Of a stretch of DNA of 64,000 nucleotides, positions 54,659 through 63,991 are shown piece by piece. A program made the position numbers and the translations under genes. Positions within the stretch are counted from its first letter, which is position 1; the number at the start of each line of letters is the position of its first letter. The stretch is from Symbioplanes lichenis (lineage in GTDB: Bacteria > Actinomycetota > Actinomycetes > Mycobacteriales > Micromonosporaceae), in contig NZ_JAUZQD010000009.1 in assembly GCF_030709675.1 (NCBI RefSeq), positions 62,001-126,000 on the forward strand. Direction: 5' to 3'. Below the pieces are notes generated by a model. It did no database searches. It saw only the letters and a program-made list of their open reading frames with translations, and was not told the DNA's origin.

Positions 54659-57343
54659 TCAGGCGGCCTCCCCGACCGCCTTCTCCACCGCGGCCAGCAG
54701 CACCGGCACCTGGTCAGCGGGCACGCCGCCGCCCTGCGCGAGGTCGGCGTTGCCGCCACCCCGGCCGGACAGCGCGCCCTTGACCAGGTCGTTCGCCGCC
54801 AGCCCGCGACTCTTCGCGGCCGCGTTGACCGCCACGATCAGTGACGCCTTGCCGTTGGCCCGGGCCGCCACCGCGACGACCGCCGGCCGCGCGGAGTCGA
54901 TCTTGCCCCGGATCTCCTGGGCCAGGGTACGCACATCGTTGGTGGCCGCCCCCTCGGGCGCCTCCGTCCCGACGAACGCCACGCCCCGCAGATCCTTGGC
55001 CTGCCCCGCGAGCGCCGACGCGCCGCCCAGCACCAGCTGCGCGCGCATCTTCTCGAGCTCCTTCTCCGCGTCGCGCAGCGCCGTGACGGTCTGCTCGACC
55101 CGGTCCGCGACCTGGTCGCCGGGCACCCGGAACAGCTCCGACAGCCGGCTGACCAGCAGGTGCTCCTTGGCCAGGAAGCCGAACGCGTCGATGCCCACGA
55201 GCGCCTCGACCCGGCGGACGCCGGAGCCGACCGACTGCTCGTTGAGGATCTTCACCAGGCCCAGCTGGCCGGAGCGGGCGACGTGCGTGCCACCACAAAG
55301 TTCACGCGCGTAGTCACCGACCTCAACCACGCGGACCTCGTCGCCGTACTTCTCCCCGAACAGGGCCATCGCGCCGAGCCGGCGCGCTTCCTCCTGGGAG
55401 GTGATGAACGCGTGCACTTCGAGGTCCCGCAGCAGCACCTCGTTGACCTGCTGCTCGACGTCCTGCAGCACGCTCGGCGGCACCGCGCCGGGGGTGTTGA
55501 AGTCGAAGCGCAGCCGGCCCGGCGCGTTCAGCGAGCCCGCCTGGGTCGCCGACTCGCCGAGGAACGCCCGCATCGTCTGGTGCACCAGGTGCGTCGCCGT
55601 GTGCGAGCGGGAGATCGCCTTGCGCCGGGTGACGTCGATCTCCGCGAAGCCCGCCTCGCCCGCGCGCACCTCGCCCCGGACGACCCGCGCCTTGTGCACG
55701 ATCAGGCCGGGGATCGGCTGCTGCACGTCGACGACCTCGACCTGCCCGCCGCCGACGTTGATCAGGCCGGTGTCCGCCTGCTGGCCACCGCCCTCGGCGT
55801 AGAACGGCGTGGTGTCGAGCACCAGCTCGACATAGTCACCCTCGCTCGCCGCGTCGACACCCGCGCCGCCGCTGCCGATCAGGCCCCGGACCCGCGACTC
55901 GCGCGAGACCTCCTGATAGCCGGTGAACTCCACCGGGCCGCCCTGGTCGAGCAGATTGCGGTACGCGCTGAGGTCCGCGTGACCCGTCTTGCGCGCCTTC
56001 GCGTCCGCCTTCGCCCGGGCCCGCTGGTCGGCCATCAGCCGGCGGAAGCCCTCCTGGTCGACGTCGAGCCCCTGCTCCTGGGCGATCTCCAGGGTCAGGT
56101 CGATCGGGAAGCCGTACGTGTCGTGCAGCTGGAACGCCTTGTCGCCGCTCAGCTTGGCCGCGCCGGACTTCTTGGTGTCCGCGAGCGCGGTGTCCAGGAT
56201 CGTGGTGCCCTGGCGCAGCGTCGTGAGGAAGGTCTCCTCCTCCGCGTACGCGTAGGTCGAGATGCGGCCGAACTCCTCCGCCAGCTCCGGGTAGGACGGC
56301 GCCATGCAGTCCCGCGCCACCGGCAGCAGCTCGGGGAAGGTGGCGCCCTCCCAGCCGAGCAGCCGCATGGCCCGGATCGCCCGGCGCATGATGCGGCGCA
56401 GCACGTAGCCGCGGCCGTCGTTGCTCGGGGTCACCCCGTCGCCGATCAGCATCAGCGCGGTCCGCACGTGGTCGGCCACCACCCGCAGGCGTACGTCGTC
56501 GGGGTGCGACTCGCCCGCGACGTGCCCCGAGTGCGCGCCGTAGGTCTTGCCGCTGAGCTGCGCCGCACGGTCGAGGATCGGCTTGACCTCGTCGATCTCG
56601 TACAGGTTGTCGACGCCCTGCAGGATCGACGCGATGCGCTCGAGGCCCATGCCGGTGTCGATGTTCTGCTTCGGCAGCGGACCCACGACCGTGAAGTCGG
56701 TCTTGCTCTTCACGTCGGTGATCTCGTTCTGCATGAAGACGAGGTTCCAGTACTCCATGTACCGGTCCTCGTCGACCTCGGGGCCGCCGTCCTTGCCGTA
56801 CTCCGGGCCGCGGTCGTAGAACAGCTCCGAGCACGGCCCCGCGGGGCCCGGGATGCCCATCGACCAGTAGTTGTCCGCCTTGCCCCGGCGCACGATCCGC
56901 TCCGCCGGCACGCCGATCGCGCGCCACAGCTCGAACGCCTCGTCGTCGTCGAAGTAGACCGTCGGCCAGATGCGCTCCGGGTCCAGCCCGAAGCCGCCGT
57001 CGGCGACCGGGTTCGTCGACAGCGTCCACGCCAGCCGGATCGCCTCGGCCTTGAAATAGTCACCGAACGAGAAATTGCCGTTCATCTGGAAGAACGTGCC
57101 GTGCCGGCTGGTCTTGCCGACCTCGTCGATGTCCGGCGTGCGGATGCACTTCTGCACACTCACCGCGCGCTGGTAGGGCGGCGTGCGCTGCCCCAGGAAG
57201 AACGGGACGAACTGCACCATGCCCGCGTTGATGAACAGCAGGTTGGGGTCGTCGATAGCGGGCAGCGGGGCACTCGGCACGACCGTGTGCCCGTTGGCCT
57301 CGAAATGCGCCAGATAGCGCCGCTTGATCTCCGCCGTCTTCAT
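54659..57343 (-). CDS. alaS: Alanyl-tRNA synthetase
   Basis: The 894-residue enzyme has the class II catalytic core from MKTAEIKRRYLAHFEANGH, the editing domain HTATHLVHQ (near 581) and zinc ligands in ELCGGTHVARSG (near 683), and the C-terminal oligomerisation region. It charges tRNA-Ala and clears mischarged Ser. No T-box is seen upstream. Its start shares one base with the preceding gene. Confidence 0.97.
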   Translation of the reverse strand: MKTAEIKRRYLAHFEANGHTVVPSAPLPAIDDPNLLFINAGMVQFVPFFLGQRTPPYQRAVSVQKCIRTPDIDEVGKTSRHGTFFQMNGNFSFGDYFKAEAIRLAWTLSTNPVADGGFGLDPERIWPTVYFDDDEAFELWRAIGVPAERIVRRGKADNYWSMGIPGPAGPCSELFYDRGPEYGKDGGPEVDEDRYMEYWNLVFMQNEITDVKSKTDFTVVGPLPKQNIDTGMGLERIASILQGVDNLYEIDEVKPILDRAAQLSGKTYGAHSGHVAGESHPDDVRLRVVADHVRTALMLIGDGVTPSNDGRGYVLRRIMRRAIRAMRLLGWEGATFPELLPVARDCMAPSYPELAEEFGRISTYAYAEEETFLTTLRQGTTILDTALADTKKSGAAKLSGDKAFQLHDTYGFPIDLTLEIAQEQGLDVDQEGFRRLMADQRARAKADAKARKTGHADLSAYRNLLDQGGPVEFTGYQEVSRESRVRGLIGSGGAGVDAASEGDYVELVLDTTPFYAEGGGQQADTGLINVGGGQVEVVDVQQPIPGLIVHKARVVRGEVRAGEAGFAEIDVTRRKAISRSHTATHLVHQTMRAFLGESATQAGSLNAPGRLRFDFNTPGAVPPSVLQDVEQQVNEVLLRDLEVHAFITSQEEARRLGAMALFGEKYGDEVRVVEVGDYARELCGGTHVARSGQLGLVKILNEQSVGSGVRRVEALVGIDAFGFLAKEHLLVSRLSELFRVPGDQVADRVEQTVTALRDAEKELEKMRAQLVLGGASALAGQAKDLRGVAFVGTEAPEGAATNDVRTLAQEIRGKIDSARPAVVAVAARANGKASLIVAVNAAAKSRGLAANDLVKGALSGRGGGNADLAQGGGVPADQVPVLLAAVEKAVGEAA

Positions 57344-57645
57344 CAGTGACCCTCCTGGGCGTGCCGCCCCTGTGACCCCGGCTGCGGGTCCTCCCGCAGC
57401 TCGGCGAACTTGTCCTCGTAGAGCTCGCCCGCGGCGAAGGCCTCGTGGATCTCCTGCTCCCGCTCGGCCATCCCCTCGCGGACGTCGTCCACGAAGCTAC
57501 GCAGCGACTCCACGAGCCCGCCAGCGGATTCCGACAGCGACGTGGCGATGCCGGTCGGGGTGAACTCGTTCGCCTTCTGCGTCAGCTTGCGCACGACGAT
57601 GGCGCCGACGGCCAGGCCGACGCCCAGCCAGAGCAACCGCTTCAT
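57343..57645 (-). CDS. Small membrane-anchored protein upstream of alaS
   Basis: The 100-residue protein has one N-terminal transmembrane helix (RLLWLGVGLAVGAIVVRKL, about 3-21), then an amphipathic helical tail (SLSESAGGLVESLRSFVDDVREGMAEREQE). Genes of this kind (DUF6167-type) are conserved between a DUF948 gene and alaS in actinobacteria. Its function is unknown. It ends overlapping the alaS start. Confidence 0.8.
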   Translation of the reverse strand: MKRLLWLGVGLAVGAIVVRKLTQKANEFTPTGIATSLSESAGGLVESLRSFVDDVREGMAEREQEIHEAFAAGELYEDKFAELREDPQPGSQGRHAQEGH

Positions 57646-57670
57646 GGTGTCTCTTCTTCCTGCGTCAGAA

Positions 57671-58126
57671 TCAGCGGGTGCGGGCCGCGCGGCGGTTCTT
57701 CTTCAGCGTGGCGCGGACCTCGCGCTCGTCCTCGGCGTGCCGGCGGGCGGCCGCCGCCTTGCGCAGCCCGTAGCCGAACGAAGCCACCTTGACCAGCGGG
57801 TTCGCGGCGGCGGCGGACACCACGGTGGCCAGGTTGGCCACGTTGGCCGTCACGTTCTGCGCGTGCTCGGTCATCGTGTCGATCTTCGCCAGCTGGATGT
57901 TCACACCGTCCAAAGAGACCTGCACCTGACCCAGCGTCGCGTTCACGTTGTGCACCGTCTCGGTCACGCCGCCGAGCAGCGGGCCGGTCCGGTCGTTGAG
58001 GTCGTTGATCGCGTTCGTCGCGGCATCGACCGTGCGCCCGAGCTTCACGATCGGCACGATCAACGCCCCGACCAGGATCAGGAACGCGCCCGCCGCGATC
58101 AGGCCAGCGATTTCTCCGCCACTCAT
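57671..58126 (-). CDS. DUF948 membrane protein
   Basis: The 151-residue protein has an N-terminal transmembrane helix (IAGLIAAGAFLILVGALIVP, about 6-26). A predicted coiled coil follows (LGRTVDAATNAINDLNDRTG, VSLDGVNIQLAKIDTMTEHA), then a basic tail (KAAAARRHAEDEREVRATLK...). This is the DUF948 pattern found upstream of alaS. Function unknown; methyl-accepting-like helices suggest a scaffold. Confidence 0.85.
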   Translation of the reverse strand: MSGGEIAGLIAAGAFLILVGALIVPIVKLGRTVDAATNAINDLNDRTGPLLGGVTETVHNVNATLGQVQVSLDGVNIQLAKIDTMTEHAQNVTANVANLATVVSAAAANPLVKVASFGYGLRKAAAARRHAEDEREVRATLKKNRRAARTR

Positions 58127-58332
58127 TACACGCGTCTCCTTACGACCGGGTCATCACGACAACGTGCAGACCCTACCGTCCGTGACCGCGCTCCGCGTCA
58201 CGACGGCGGCGGTGTCGGAGCCGGCCCGTCTCCGACCGCGGCCGGCGACCGCCCTTCCGGCTCCGGCCGGCGGCCGCTCCCTGACCTCGGCCCGGCCTGC
58301 TTCCTGAGCCCGGCGTCGCTGCTCGGCCGCGG

Positions 58333-58451
58333 CCGGGCTCACTTTCGGGCGGGCTCACTCCTCGGATGGGCTCACTCCTTGGACGGGCCCACTCTTTGCG
58401 GGCTCACTCCTTGGACGGGCCCACTCTTTGCGGGCTCATTCCTTGGGCTCA
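58333..58451. repeat. GGGCTCA repeats ending in the stop codon of the large repeat protein
   Basis: GGGCTCACT or a variant recurs eight times from about 58335 to 58451 at 15-18 bp spacing. Two exact 32-bp units lie at 58368-58399 and 58400-58431. The last GGGCTCA contains the true stop codon (TGA on the minus strand, 58451-58449) of the 1303-residue gene, so the array consists of copies extending downstream from that stop. Confidence 0.9.
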
Positions 58452-61400
58452 GGACGGCGTCGGCGTCGGATCCAGGAGCGAATCGTCGGCCGGCACCGGA
58501 TCCGGCGTCTCCCCGATCAGCGACGGGTCCACGGCCGGCTGCGGCTTGCCCCGCGAGTCCGTGACGGCGTTCTGCACCTTGATACTGACCGTCGACCCGA
58601 CACACGTCTTCGGATCCGCGGTCGGTACCACCCCATCGGGTCCCACCGAAGGCAGCACCGACGGATCCTGGGCCGCCCGGGCGTCCACGGCACACTCGGG
58701 CTCCCGCACCCACAGGTCCAGAGTGAACTCGTCCCGCGTCCAGCAGGTGTACTTCCCGTCGGTCGAGGGCTGATCGGTGCACTCACCGCTGCGGGGAGCC
58801 CAACCGGCCTGCTTGAGCGCCGCGGCGTACGCCTGATCGGTCTGGTCGAAGGGTTTCTGCGACTGCACCACCCGCTCGCGGAACCTGCAGTCCAGGAAGC
58901 ACCACCGGCTGCCGCTGCTCCGGTCCTCCACGTCCTTGTCGGCCCACCCGGGCACGCTGAGCGCGTCCAGCGAGTTGAACACCGGGTCCCGCGTCAGCGA
59001 CTGCAACCCGAAGATCAACGGCAACAGCCCGAGTACGACAACACTGAGCGAGACGAGCGTGAGCACCCGCAGACGGCGCTTGGCCCGCATCCTCCGGCGC
59101 AACTCCCCCCGCGCGCCCTTGAGCCCGCCGGCCGGCTCCTCCCGCTCGGACGTCTCGCCGGCGTCCGCCTCGGAGCCGCCGAAGCGAGCTCCCACCGCCG
59201 TGGGGATGCGGCCGCTGACCTCGCCGGATTCCCGTCCCGGGATGGCGGCACTGCCTCGCCCGGGGGCATCGGCGGCGTCACCGCCCGGGAAGTCCGCAGC
59301 GCCCCGGCCGGGGACCACTGCCGCGCCGCCCTTGGCCACAGGGGCTGCGGCCTTGGCCACGGCTGCTGCTCCGGCTGCTGCCTTTCCGGCTGCCGCTGCT
59401 CCGGCTGCCGCTGCTCCGGATGCTCCGGCTCCGGCTGCGGCTCTCCCGGCTGCCGCTGATCCGGCAATCGCTGATCCTGCTACCGGGACTGCGGCGGCCG
59501 CTGCCGTGCCTGACACCGGTCCGGCGGGGGCCGGCGGGGATGCCTTGCCGGCCGCCGGAGTGGCTTTCCCGGCTGCCGGGTTCGCTCTACCGGCTGCCGG
59601 AGTGGCTTTACCGGCCGCGGGAATGGCTTTCCCCGCCGCCGGGGTCGCTGTTCCGGCCGCAGGGCTCGCGGCGCCGGTCGCCGGGCTCACTGCCCCGGTC
59701 GCCGGGCTCACTGCGCCGGCCGCTGGAGTCGCCTTGCCGGCCACCGGTGTCGCTTTTCCGGCCGCTGCTGCGCCGGGGACCGGGGCGGCTCTCCCGGCGG
59801 CGGCTGTCCCGAGCGCGGGGGACGCTGTTCCGGCCGCGCCCGGGCCGGGGGCCGGAGTCGCTTGACCAAGGCGTGCTCCGGGCGCGGGAGTTGCTTTCCC
59901 GGCCGCGGGGGCTGCCGCTTTGGCCACCGCGCCGGTCCGGCCGTCACCTGCGCCGCGGGCGGCCTGAATGGCGGCCGCGGCCCGTCCGGCCTGCATCCCG
60001 GCTGTACGGCTCTGCGCAACCGCACCCGTACGGTTGATGCCGCCGGTGTGCTGCTCCTGGTCGTTCGGATCGTTCTGCCGCGGGCCGTCCTGCTGACCCT
60101 GCCGGGGGTCGCCGGGCTGACCAGGACGAGAGCCGGGCTGCTGACCCTGGCGGGAGTCGGCGGGCTGACCGGTGCGAGAGCCGGGCTGCTGGCCTTGGCG
60201 GGAGTCGGCGGGCTGGCCGGGGCGGGGCACGCGACCGCTGCCCCGGGCTGTTCCGGGCACCGACGCGCGGCCGCCGGCCTGGGGAGCATCGCCGATCTTG
60301 GGCAGCTGACCGGTGGACCCGAGCACCCCGGACGAGGTCCCGGCCATGGCCCCGGCCCGCCCGGGAAGCGCCGGCGTCCGCACTCCCTCACGGCCCGGCA
60401 CGACCGGGGGCACCACAGCGGCGGAAGCGCGCGCGGGACCAGCCGGAGCCGGCGGACCGGACCTGGGCGTGGGACCACCGGACCTGGGCGCAGAACCATC
60501 CGACCTGGGCGCGGAACCGTCGGACTCACGACCGTCGCCGGCCTCGGGACGCCCATGACGCCCCCCGCCGTCACGACCTCCCGCGTCACGACCTCCCGCA
60601 TCACGCGCCCGGAAGCCGCCGGTGCGCTCGCCGTCCACGCGAGGGAAGCCGCCGGTGTGCTGACCCTCACCACGCGCGAAGCCACCAGTGTGCTCGGCAT
60701 CATCGCGCCGGAAGCCGCCCGTGTGCTGACCCTCACCACGCGCAAAGCCACCAGTGTGCTGACCTTCGCCACGCGCGAAGCCGCCGGTGTGCTCGGCATC
60801 ACCGCGCCGGAAGCCGCCCGTGTAATCGGCGTCGTCCGGGCTGTGGTGGCGGGCCGCGCGGCCCGTGGGTGACACGGGACGGCTGCTCGGCGACACCGGG
60901 CGGCCGGGCATCGGACCCTGCTCGGGCGCGCCGTGGCGTCCGCCCGTGCGCTCACCACGCGGGGGCTGGGCACCCGGGCGCTCGCCGCGGAAGGGCTGGT
61001 CATCGGCGCGACCGGGCACGCCGCCGTGGCGGACGCCGGGGACTTCGGGGGCGTTGCCGGAGGCGGGTACGCCCGAGGCCGGCCCGACCGTCGGGTAGGA
61101 GCCCGACCGGTAGCCCGCCGCCGGGTACGACCCGGACGGAGGGTCCAGCGTCGGATAGGCACCCGAGGGGTTGCCGAACGCCGGGAACGAACCCGAGGTC
61201 TCCGGGTCGGCGCGGCCGGCGTCGGCGCGGCCGGCGTCGGGGCGGCCGGCGTCGGGGCGGGCACCGTAGGTTCCCGGGGACACCTGGCGGCGGCCCTGTC
61301 CGGGACCGCCGGCGGCTCCGCGCGGCAACGGGCCCGAGGCGTCGCGCTGCCCCGGCCCGGACGTCGGGCGCGGAATCGGACCGGACACGTCACGCTGACC

Positions 61401-62360
61401 GGGACCGGAGGTCGGGCGCGGAATCGGACCGGACACGTCACGCTGACCGGGGCCGGACGTCGGGCGCGGAATCGGACCTGAGGTCTCGCGGGGGTCGGCG
61501 GGCTGCATGCGACCGGTCGGCGGCAGCGCCTGCCCCGGGGTGGATCGCGCGCCCGACACCTGACCCGGCGCGGAACGGGCGCCCGACACTTGGCCCGGCG
61601 CGGGACGGGCGGCAGGGGCCTGACCAGGACTGGGACGGGCGGCTGAGGCCTGACCAGGAGCGGGACGGGCGGCGGAGGTCTGGCCCGGCGCGGGGCGGCC
61701 GGGAGGGACGGCTCGGCCGGGGGCGGGCGGCATCGCCTGGCCCGGGGCCGGACGTCCGGCGGCGGGCGTCCCGGGGGCCGGGCGCGGGCTGGGAGTGGGG
61801 CGCGGCGGCACGGCCTGACCCGGCGGCGGACCGGACACCGGGCGCGCGGAGGGGGCCTGGCCCGGCGGCGGACCGGCGGCAGGCCGTGGCGCGGCTCCGG
61901 CGGCGCGCGGCGCGGCTCCAGCAGGGTGCGGCGCGGCTCCAGCGGCAGGGCGCGGCGAGGCTCCGGCGGGGGGCGGCGCGGCTCCAGCGGCGGGGCGCGG
62001 AGGGACTGCGGCGGCGGGGCGCTGGGGGGCGGGCTGGCCCGGCTGGGCCGGAGCAGCGGGCGGGGCCGAGGTGGGGAGGGGCGGGAAGGGGTCGTCGTCG
62101 CCGGGGTGGTCGTCGGGGCCGGGGGCGGTGCGGCCGCTCTTGCTGAGGCGGGCCTCGCCGGGGGCGGCGCCCGGGCCGATGGCGCCGGCTTGCTGCTTGG
62201 CGGTGCGGAGGTCGTCCAGCCAGCCGGTCTCCTCGCGGGGGAGCTCCTGGGGCTCGACCGGCTCCGGGCGCGCGCGGCCGAACAGACGGCGGCCGCGGCC
62301 GGTCTGGTCCGGGCGCTGCTCGTCGTGGTCGTCGGGCCTGTCGGCACCGCGCCTGCTCAC
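58449..62360 (-). CDS. 1303-residue repeat-rich single-pass membrane protein
   Basis: The GTG start overlaps the rarA stop (GTGA). Residues 1-60 are charged (MSRRGADRPDDHDEQRPDQT). Residues about 65-1090 are disordered Pro/Ala/Gly sequence made of several repeat families: PAPGQ-type (about 200-277), SGPIPRPTSGPGQRDV three times (about 290-345), HTGGFARGEGQ-type 11-mers (about 507-590), GQQPGSR/GQPADSR (about 700-760) and AAGKATPA-type (about 850-945). One transmembrane helix at about 1097-1120 (LTLVSLSVVVLGLLPLIFGL) is preceded by Arg/Lys, so the long part is cytoplasmic. The outer 180 residues have seven cysteines (RWCFLDCRF, ECTDQ, YTCWTR, ECAVDA, TCVGS). Function unknown. Confidence 0.85.
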   Translation of the reverse strand: MSRRGADRPDDHDEQRPDQTGRGRRLFGRARPEPVEPQELPREETGWLDDLRTAKQQAGAIGPGAAPGEARLSKSGRTAPGPDDHPGDDDPFPPLPTSAPPAAPAQPGQPAPQRPAAAVPPRPAAGAAPPPAGASPRPAAGAAPHPAGAAPRAAGAAPRPAAGPPPGQAPSARPVSGPPPGQAVPPRPTPSPRPAPGTPAAGRPAPGQAMPPAPGRAVPPGRPAPGQTSAARPAPGQASAARPSPGQAPAARPAPGQVSGARSAPGQVSGARSTPGQALPPTGRMQPADPRETSGPIPRPTSGPGQRDVSGPIPRPTSGPGQRDVSGPIPRPTSGPGQRDASGPLPRGAAGGPGQGRRQVSPGTYGARPDAGRPDAGRADAGRADPETSGSFPAFGNPSGAYPTLDPPSGSYPAAGYRSGSYPTVGPASGVPASGNAPEVPGVRHGGVPGRADDQPFRGERPGAQPPRGERTGGRHGAPEQGPMPGRPVSPSSRPVSPTGRAARHHSPDDADYTGGFRRGDAEHTGGFARGEGQHTGGFARGEGQHTGGFRRDDAEHTGGFARGEGQHTGGFPRVDGERTGGFRARDAGGRDAGGRDGGGRHGRPEAGDGRESDGSAPRSDGSAPRSGGPTPRSGPPAPAGPARASAAVVPPVVPGREGVRTPALPGRAGAMAGTSSGVLGSTGQLPKIGDAPQAGGRASVPGTARGSGRVPRPGQPADSRQGQQPGSRTGQPADSRQGQQPGSRPGQPGDPRQGQQDGPRQNDPNDQEQHTGGINRTGAVAQSRTAGMQAGRAAAAIQAARGAGDGRTGAVAKAAAPAAGKATPAPGARLGQATPAPGPGAAGTASPALGTAAAGRAAPVPGAAAAGKATPVAGKATPAAGAVSPATGAVSPATGAASPAAGTATPAAGKAIPAAGKATPAAGRANPAAGKATPAAGKASPPAPAGPVSGTAAAAAVPVAGSAIAGSAAAGRAAAGAGASGAAAAGAAAAGKAAAGAAAVAKAAAPVAKGGAAVVPGRGAADFPGGDAADAPGRGSAAIPGRESGEVSGRIPTAVGARFGGSEADAGETSEREEPAGGLKGARGELRRRMRAKRRLRVLTLVSLSVVVLGLLPLIFGLQSLTRDPVFNSLDALSVPGWADKDVEDRSSGSRWCFLDCRFRERVVQSQKPFDQTDQAYAAALKQAGWAPRSGECTDQPSTDGKYTCWTRDEFTLDLWVREPECAVDARAAQDPSVLPSVGPDGVVPTADPKTCVGSTVSIKVQNAVTDSRGKPQPAVDPSLIGETPDPVPADDSLLDPTPTPS
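60590..60835 (-). repeat. 33-bp tandem repeats coding HTGGF units
   Basis: Seven consecutive 11-residue units ([HYR]TGGF[RAP]R followed by GEGQ, DDAE or similar) are encoded by 33-bp repeats inside the 1303-residue gene. A solitary HTGGI occurs later. Units with identical amino acids are also near identical in DNA, showing recent duplication. Confidence 0.9.
61325..61490 (-). repeat. 48-bp tandem repeats coding SGPIPRPTSGPGQRDV
   Basis: Three nearly identical 48-bp units inside the 1303-residue gene encode the 16-residue repeat, with a diverged fourth (SGPLPRG). Confidence 0.9.
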
Positions 62361-63991
62361 GGCTGGTCCTCCCCGGCGGCTGCGCCGCTGTCGTCGCCCG
62401 GCGCCGCCTCGTCGGAGGTGGCGCCCTTCGTCGTGCTCCGGCCCGGCCCGCCGGAGCTGCCAGCCGACGAAGCTACTCCTTCCACCCCGCCGGCGTCTCG
62501 CGAGGAGCCCGGACCCGCGGAAGCGGAGCCCCCGGAAGCCGAACCCGCGGAAGCCGAACCTCCGGAGGCCGAACCCCCGGAAGCCGAACCCCCGGCCCCA
62601 CGCGAAGACGAACCCGCGGGAGCGGAACCCCCACGGACAATCTTGCGCAAGCGAGGCAAGCGCTCCGCGAGAGCACGCTCCGCCCCGTGCTCGGTCGGAC
62701 GGTAGTACTCCGCGCCGGTCAGATCATCCGGCACGTACTGCTGCCTCACAACTCCCCTGGGGTCGTCGTGGGGATAGCGGTAGCCGCGCCCGTGGCCGAG
62801 GCCCTTGCTGCCCTGGTAGTGCGCGTCGCGCAGGTGGGGCGGGACCGGGCCGCCGCGGCCGGCGCGGACGTCGGCCATCGCGGCGGACAGGGCGGTGGTG
62901 GCGGAGTTGGACTTGGGTGCCGTGGCCAGGTGGATCACGGCCTGGGCGAGGTTGAGGCCGGCCTCGGGGAGTCCGACGTTCTGGACGGCCTGCGCGGCGG
63001 CCGAGGCCACGAGCAGCGCCTGCGGGTCGGCCATTCCGACGTCCTCGCTGGCGAAGATGACGATGCGGCGCGCGATGAAGCGAGGGTCCTCACCGGCGAC
63101 GAGCATGCGAGCCAGATAGTGCATGGCGGCGTCGGGGTCGGAGCCGCGCATGCTCTTGATGAAGGCGCTGACGATGTCGTAGTGGGCGTCGCCGTCGCGG
63201 TCGTAGCGGACCGCGGCCACGTCGACGGCCTTCTCGGCGGTGGAGAGATCGATCTCGGTCACGCCCTGGGCCTGCGCCGACCCCGCCGCCGCCTCGAGCG
63301 CCGTGAGCGCCTTGCGGACATCGCCGGCTGCCAGGCGTACGAGATGGTCCTCGGCCTCGGCTGTGAGGGTGACCGCGCCGCCCAGGCCGCGCTCGTCGAT
63401 GAGCGCGCGGCGCAGCAGGCCGCGGACGTCCTGCTCGTCGAGGGCGTGCAGGGTGAGCAGCACGCAGCGGGAGAGCAGGGGCGAGATGACCGAGAAGTAC
63501 GGGTTCTCGGTGGTCGCCGCGAGCAGCGTCACCGTGCGGTCCTCGACGGCGGCGAGCAGCGAATCCTGCTGGGTCTTGCTGAAGCGGTGCACCTCGTCGA
63601 TGAAGAGGACGGTCGGCGGGCCCCCGCGGCGCCGCTCGTTGCGGGCCGTGTCGATGACGGCGCGCACGTCCTTGACGCCGGCGGTCAGCGCGGACATCGC
63701 CACGAACGTGCGGTCGGTGGCCCCGGCGACGAGGTGCGCGATCGTGGTCTTGCCGGTGCCGGGCGGGCCCCACAGGATGACCGACATCGGGCTGCTGCCG
63801 GTGACCAGCTGCCGCAGCGGCGCGCCGGGGGCGAGCAGGTGCTGCTGGCCGACCAGCTCGTCGAGGCCGGCGGGGCGCATCCGGACGGGCAGCGGCGAGT
63901 CGACGGAATAGCGCGGGACCTCGGAGCCGGCGGACGGCGCGGGGGCCGGCGGCTCGGAGAGACCCAGCGTGAAAAGTCCGTCGGTTTCCAT
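62357..63991 (-). CDS. rarA: Replication-associated recombination protein A
   Basis: The 544-residue AAA+ ATPase has Walker A LWGPPGTGKTTIAH (about 73-86), Walker B VLFIDEVHRF, sensor TTENPYFSVISPLLSRC and the RarA C-terminal tetramerisation domain (VIHLATAPKSNSATTALSAAMADV). It acts at stalled replication forks. After the conserved end near residue 455 there is a 90-residue Gly/Ser/Ala tail containing about 15-bp DNA repeats (GGSAS units), not part of the usual family. The frame is complete within the window. Confidence 0.94.
   Translation of the reverse strand: METDGLFTLGLSEPPAPAPSAGSEVPRYSVDSPLPVRMRPAGLDELVGQQHLLAPGAPLRQLVTGSSPMSVILWGPPGTGKTTIAHLVAGATDRTFVAMSALTAGVKDVRAVIDTARNERRRGGPPTVLFIDEVHRFSKTQQDSLLAAVEDRTVTLLAATTENPYFSVISPLLSRCVLLTLHALDEQDVRGLLRRALIDERGLGGAVTLTAEAEDHLVRLAAGDVRKALTALEAAAGSAQAQGVTEIDLSTAEKAVDVAAVRYDRDGDAHYDIVSAFIKSMRGSDPDAAMHYLARMLVAGEDPRFIARRIVIFASEDVGMADPQALLVASAAAQAVQNVGLPEAGLNLAQAVIHLATAPKSNSATTALSAAMADVRAGRGGPVPPHLRDAHYQGSKGLGHGRGYRYPHDDPRGVVRQQYVPDDLTGAEYYRPTEHGAERALAERLPRLRKIVRGGSAPAGSSSRGAGGSASGGSASGGSASAGSASGGSASAGPGSSRDAGGVEGVASSAGSSGGPGRSTTKGATSDEAAPGDDSGAAAGEDQP

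Noticed and set aside
58368..58431. CRISPR-like 32-bp repeats
   Set aside because: The two units are directly adjacent with no spacers, and derive from a gene 3' end.
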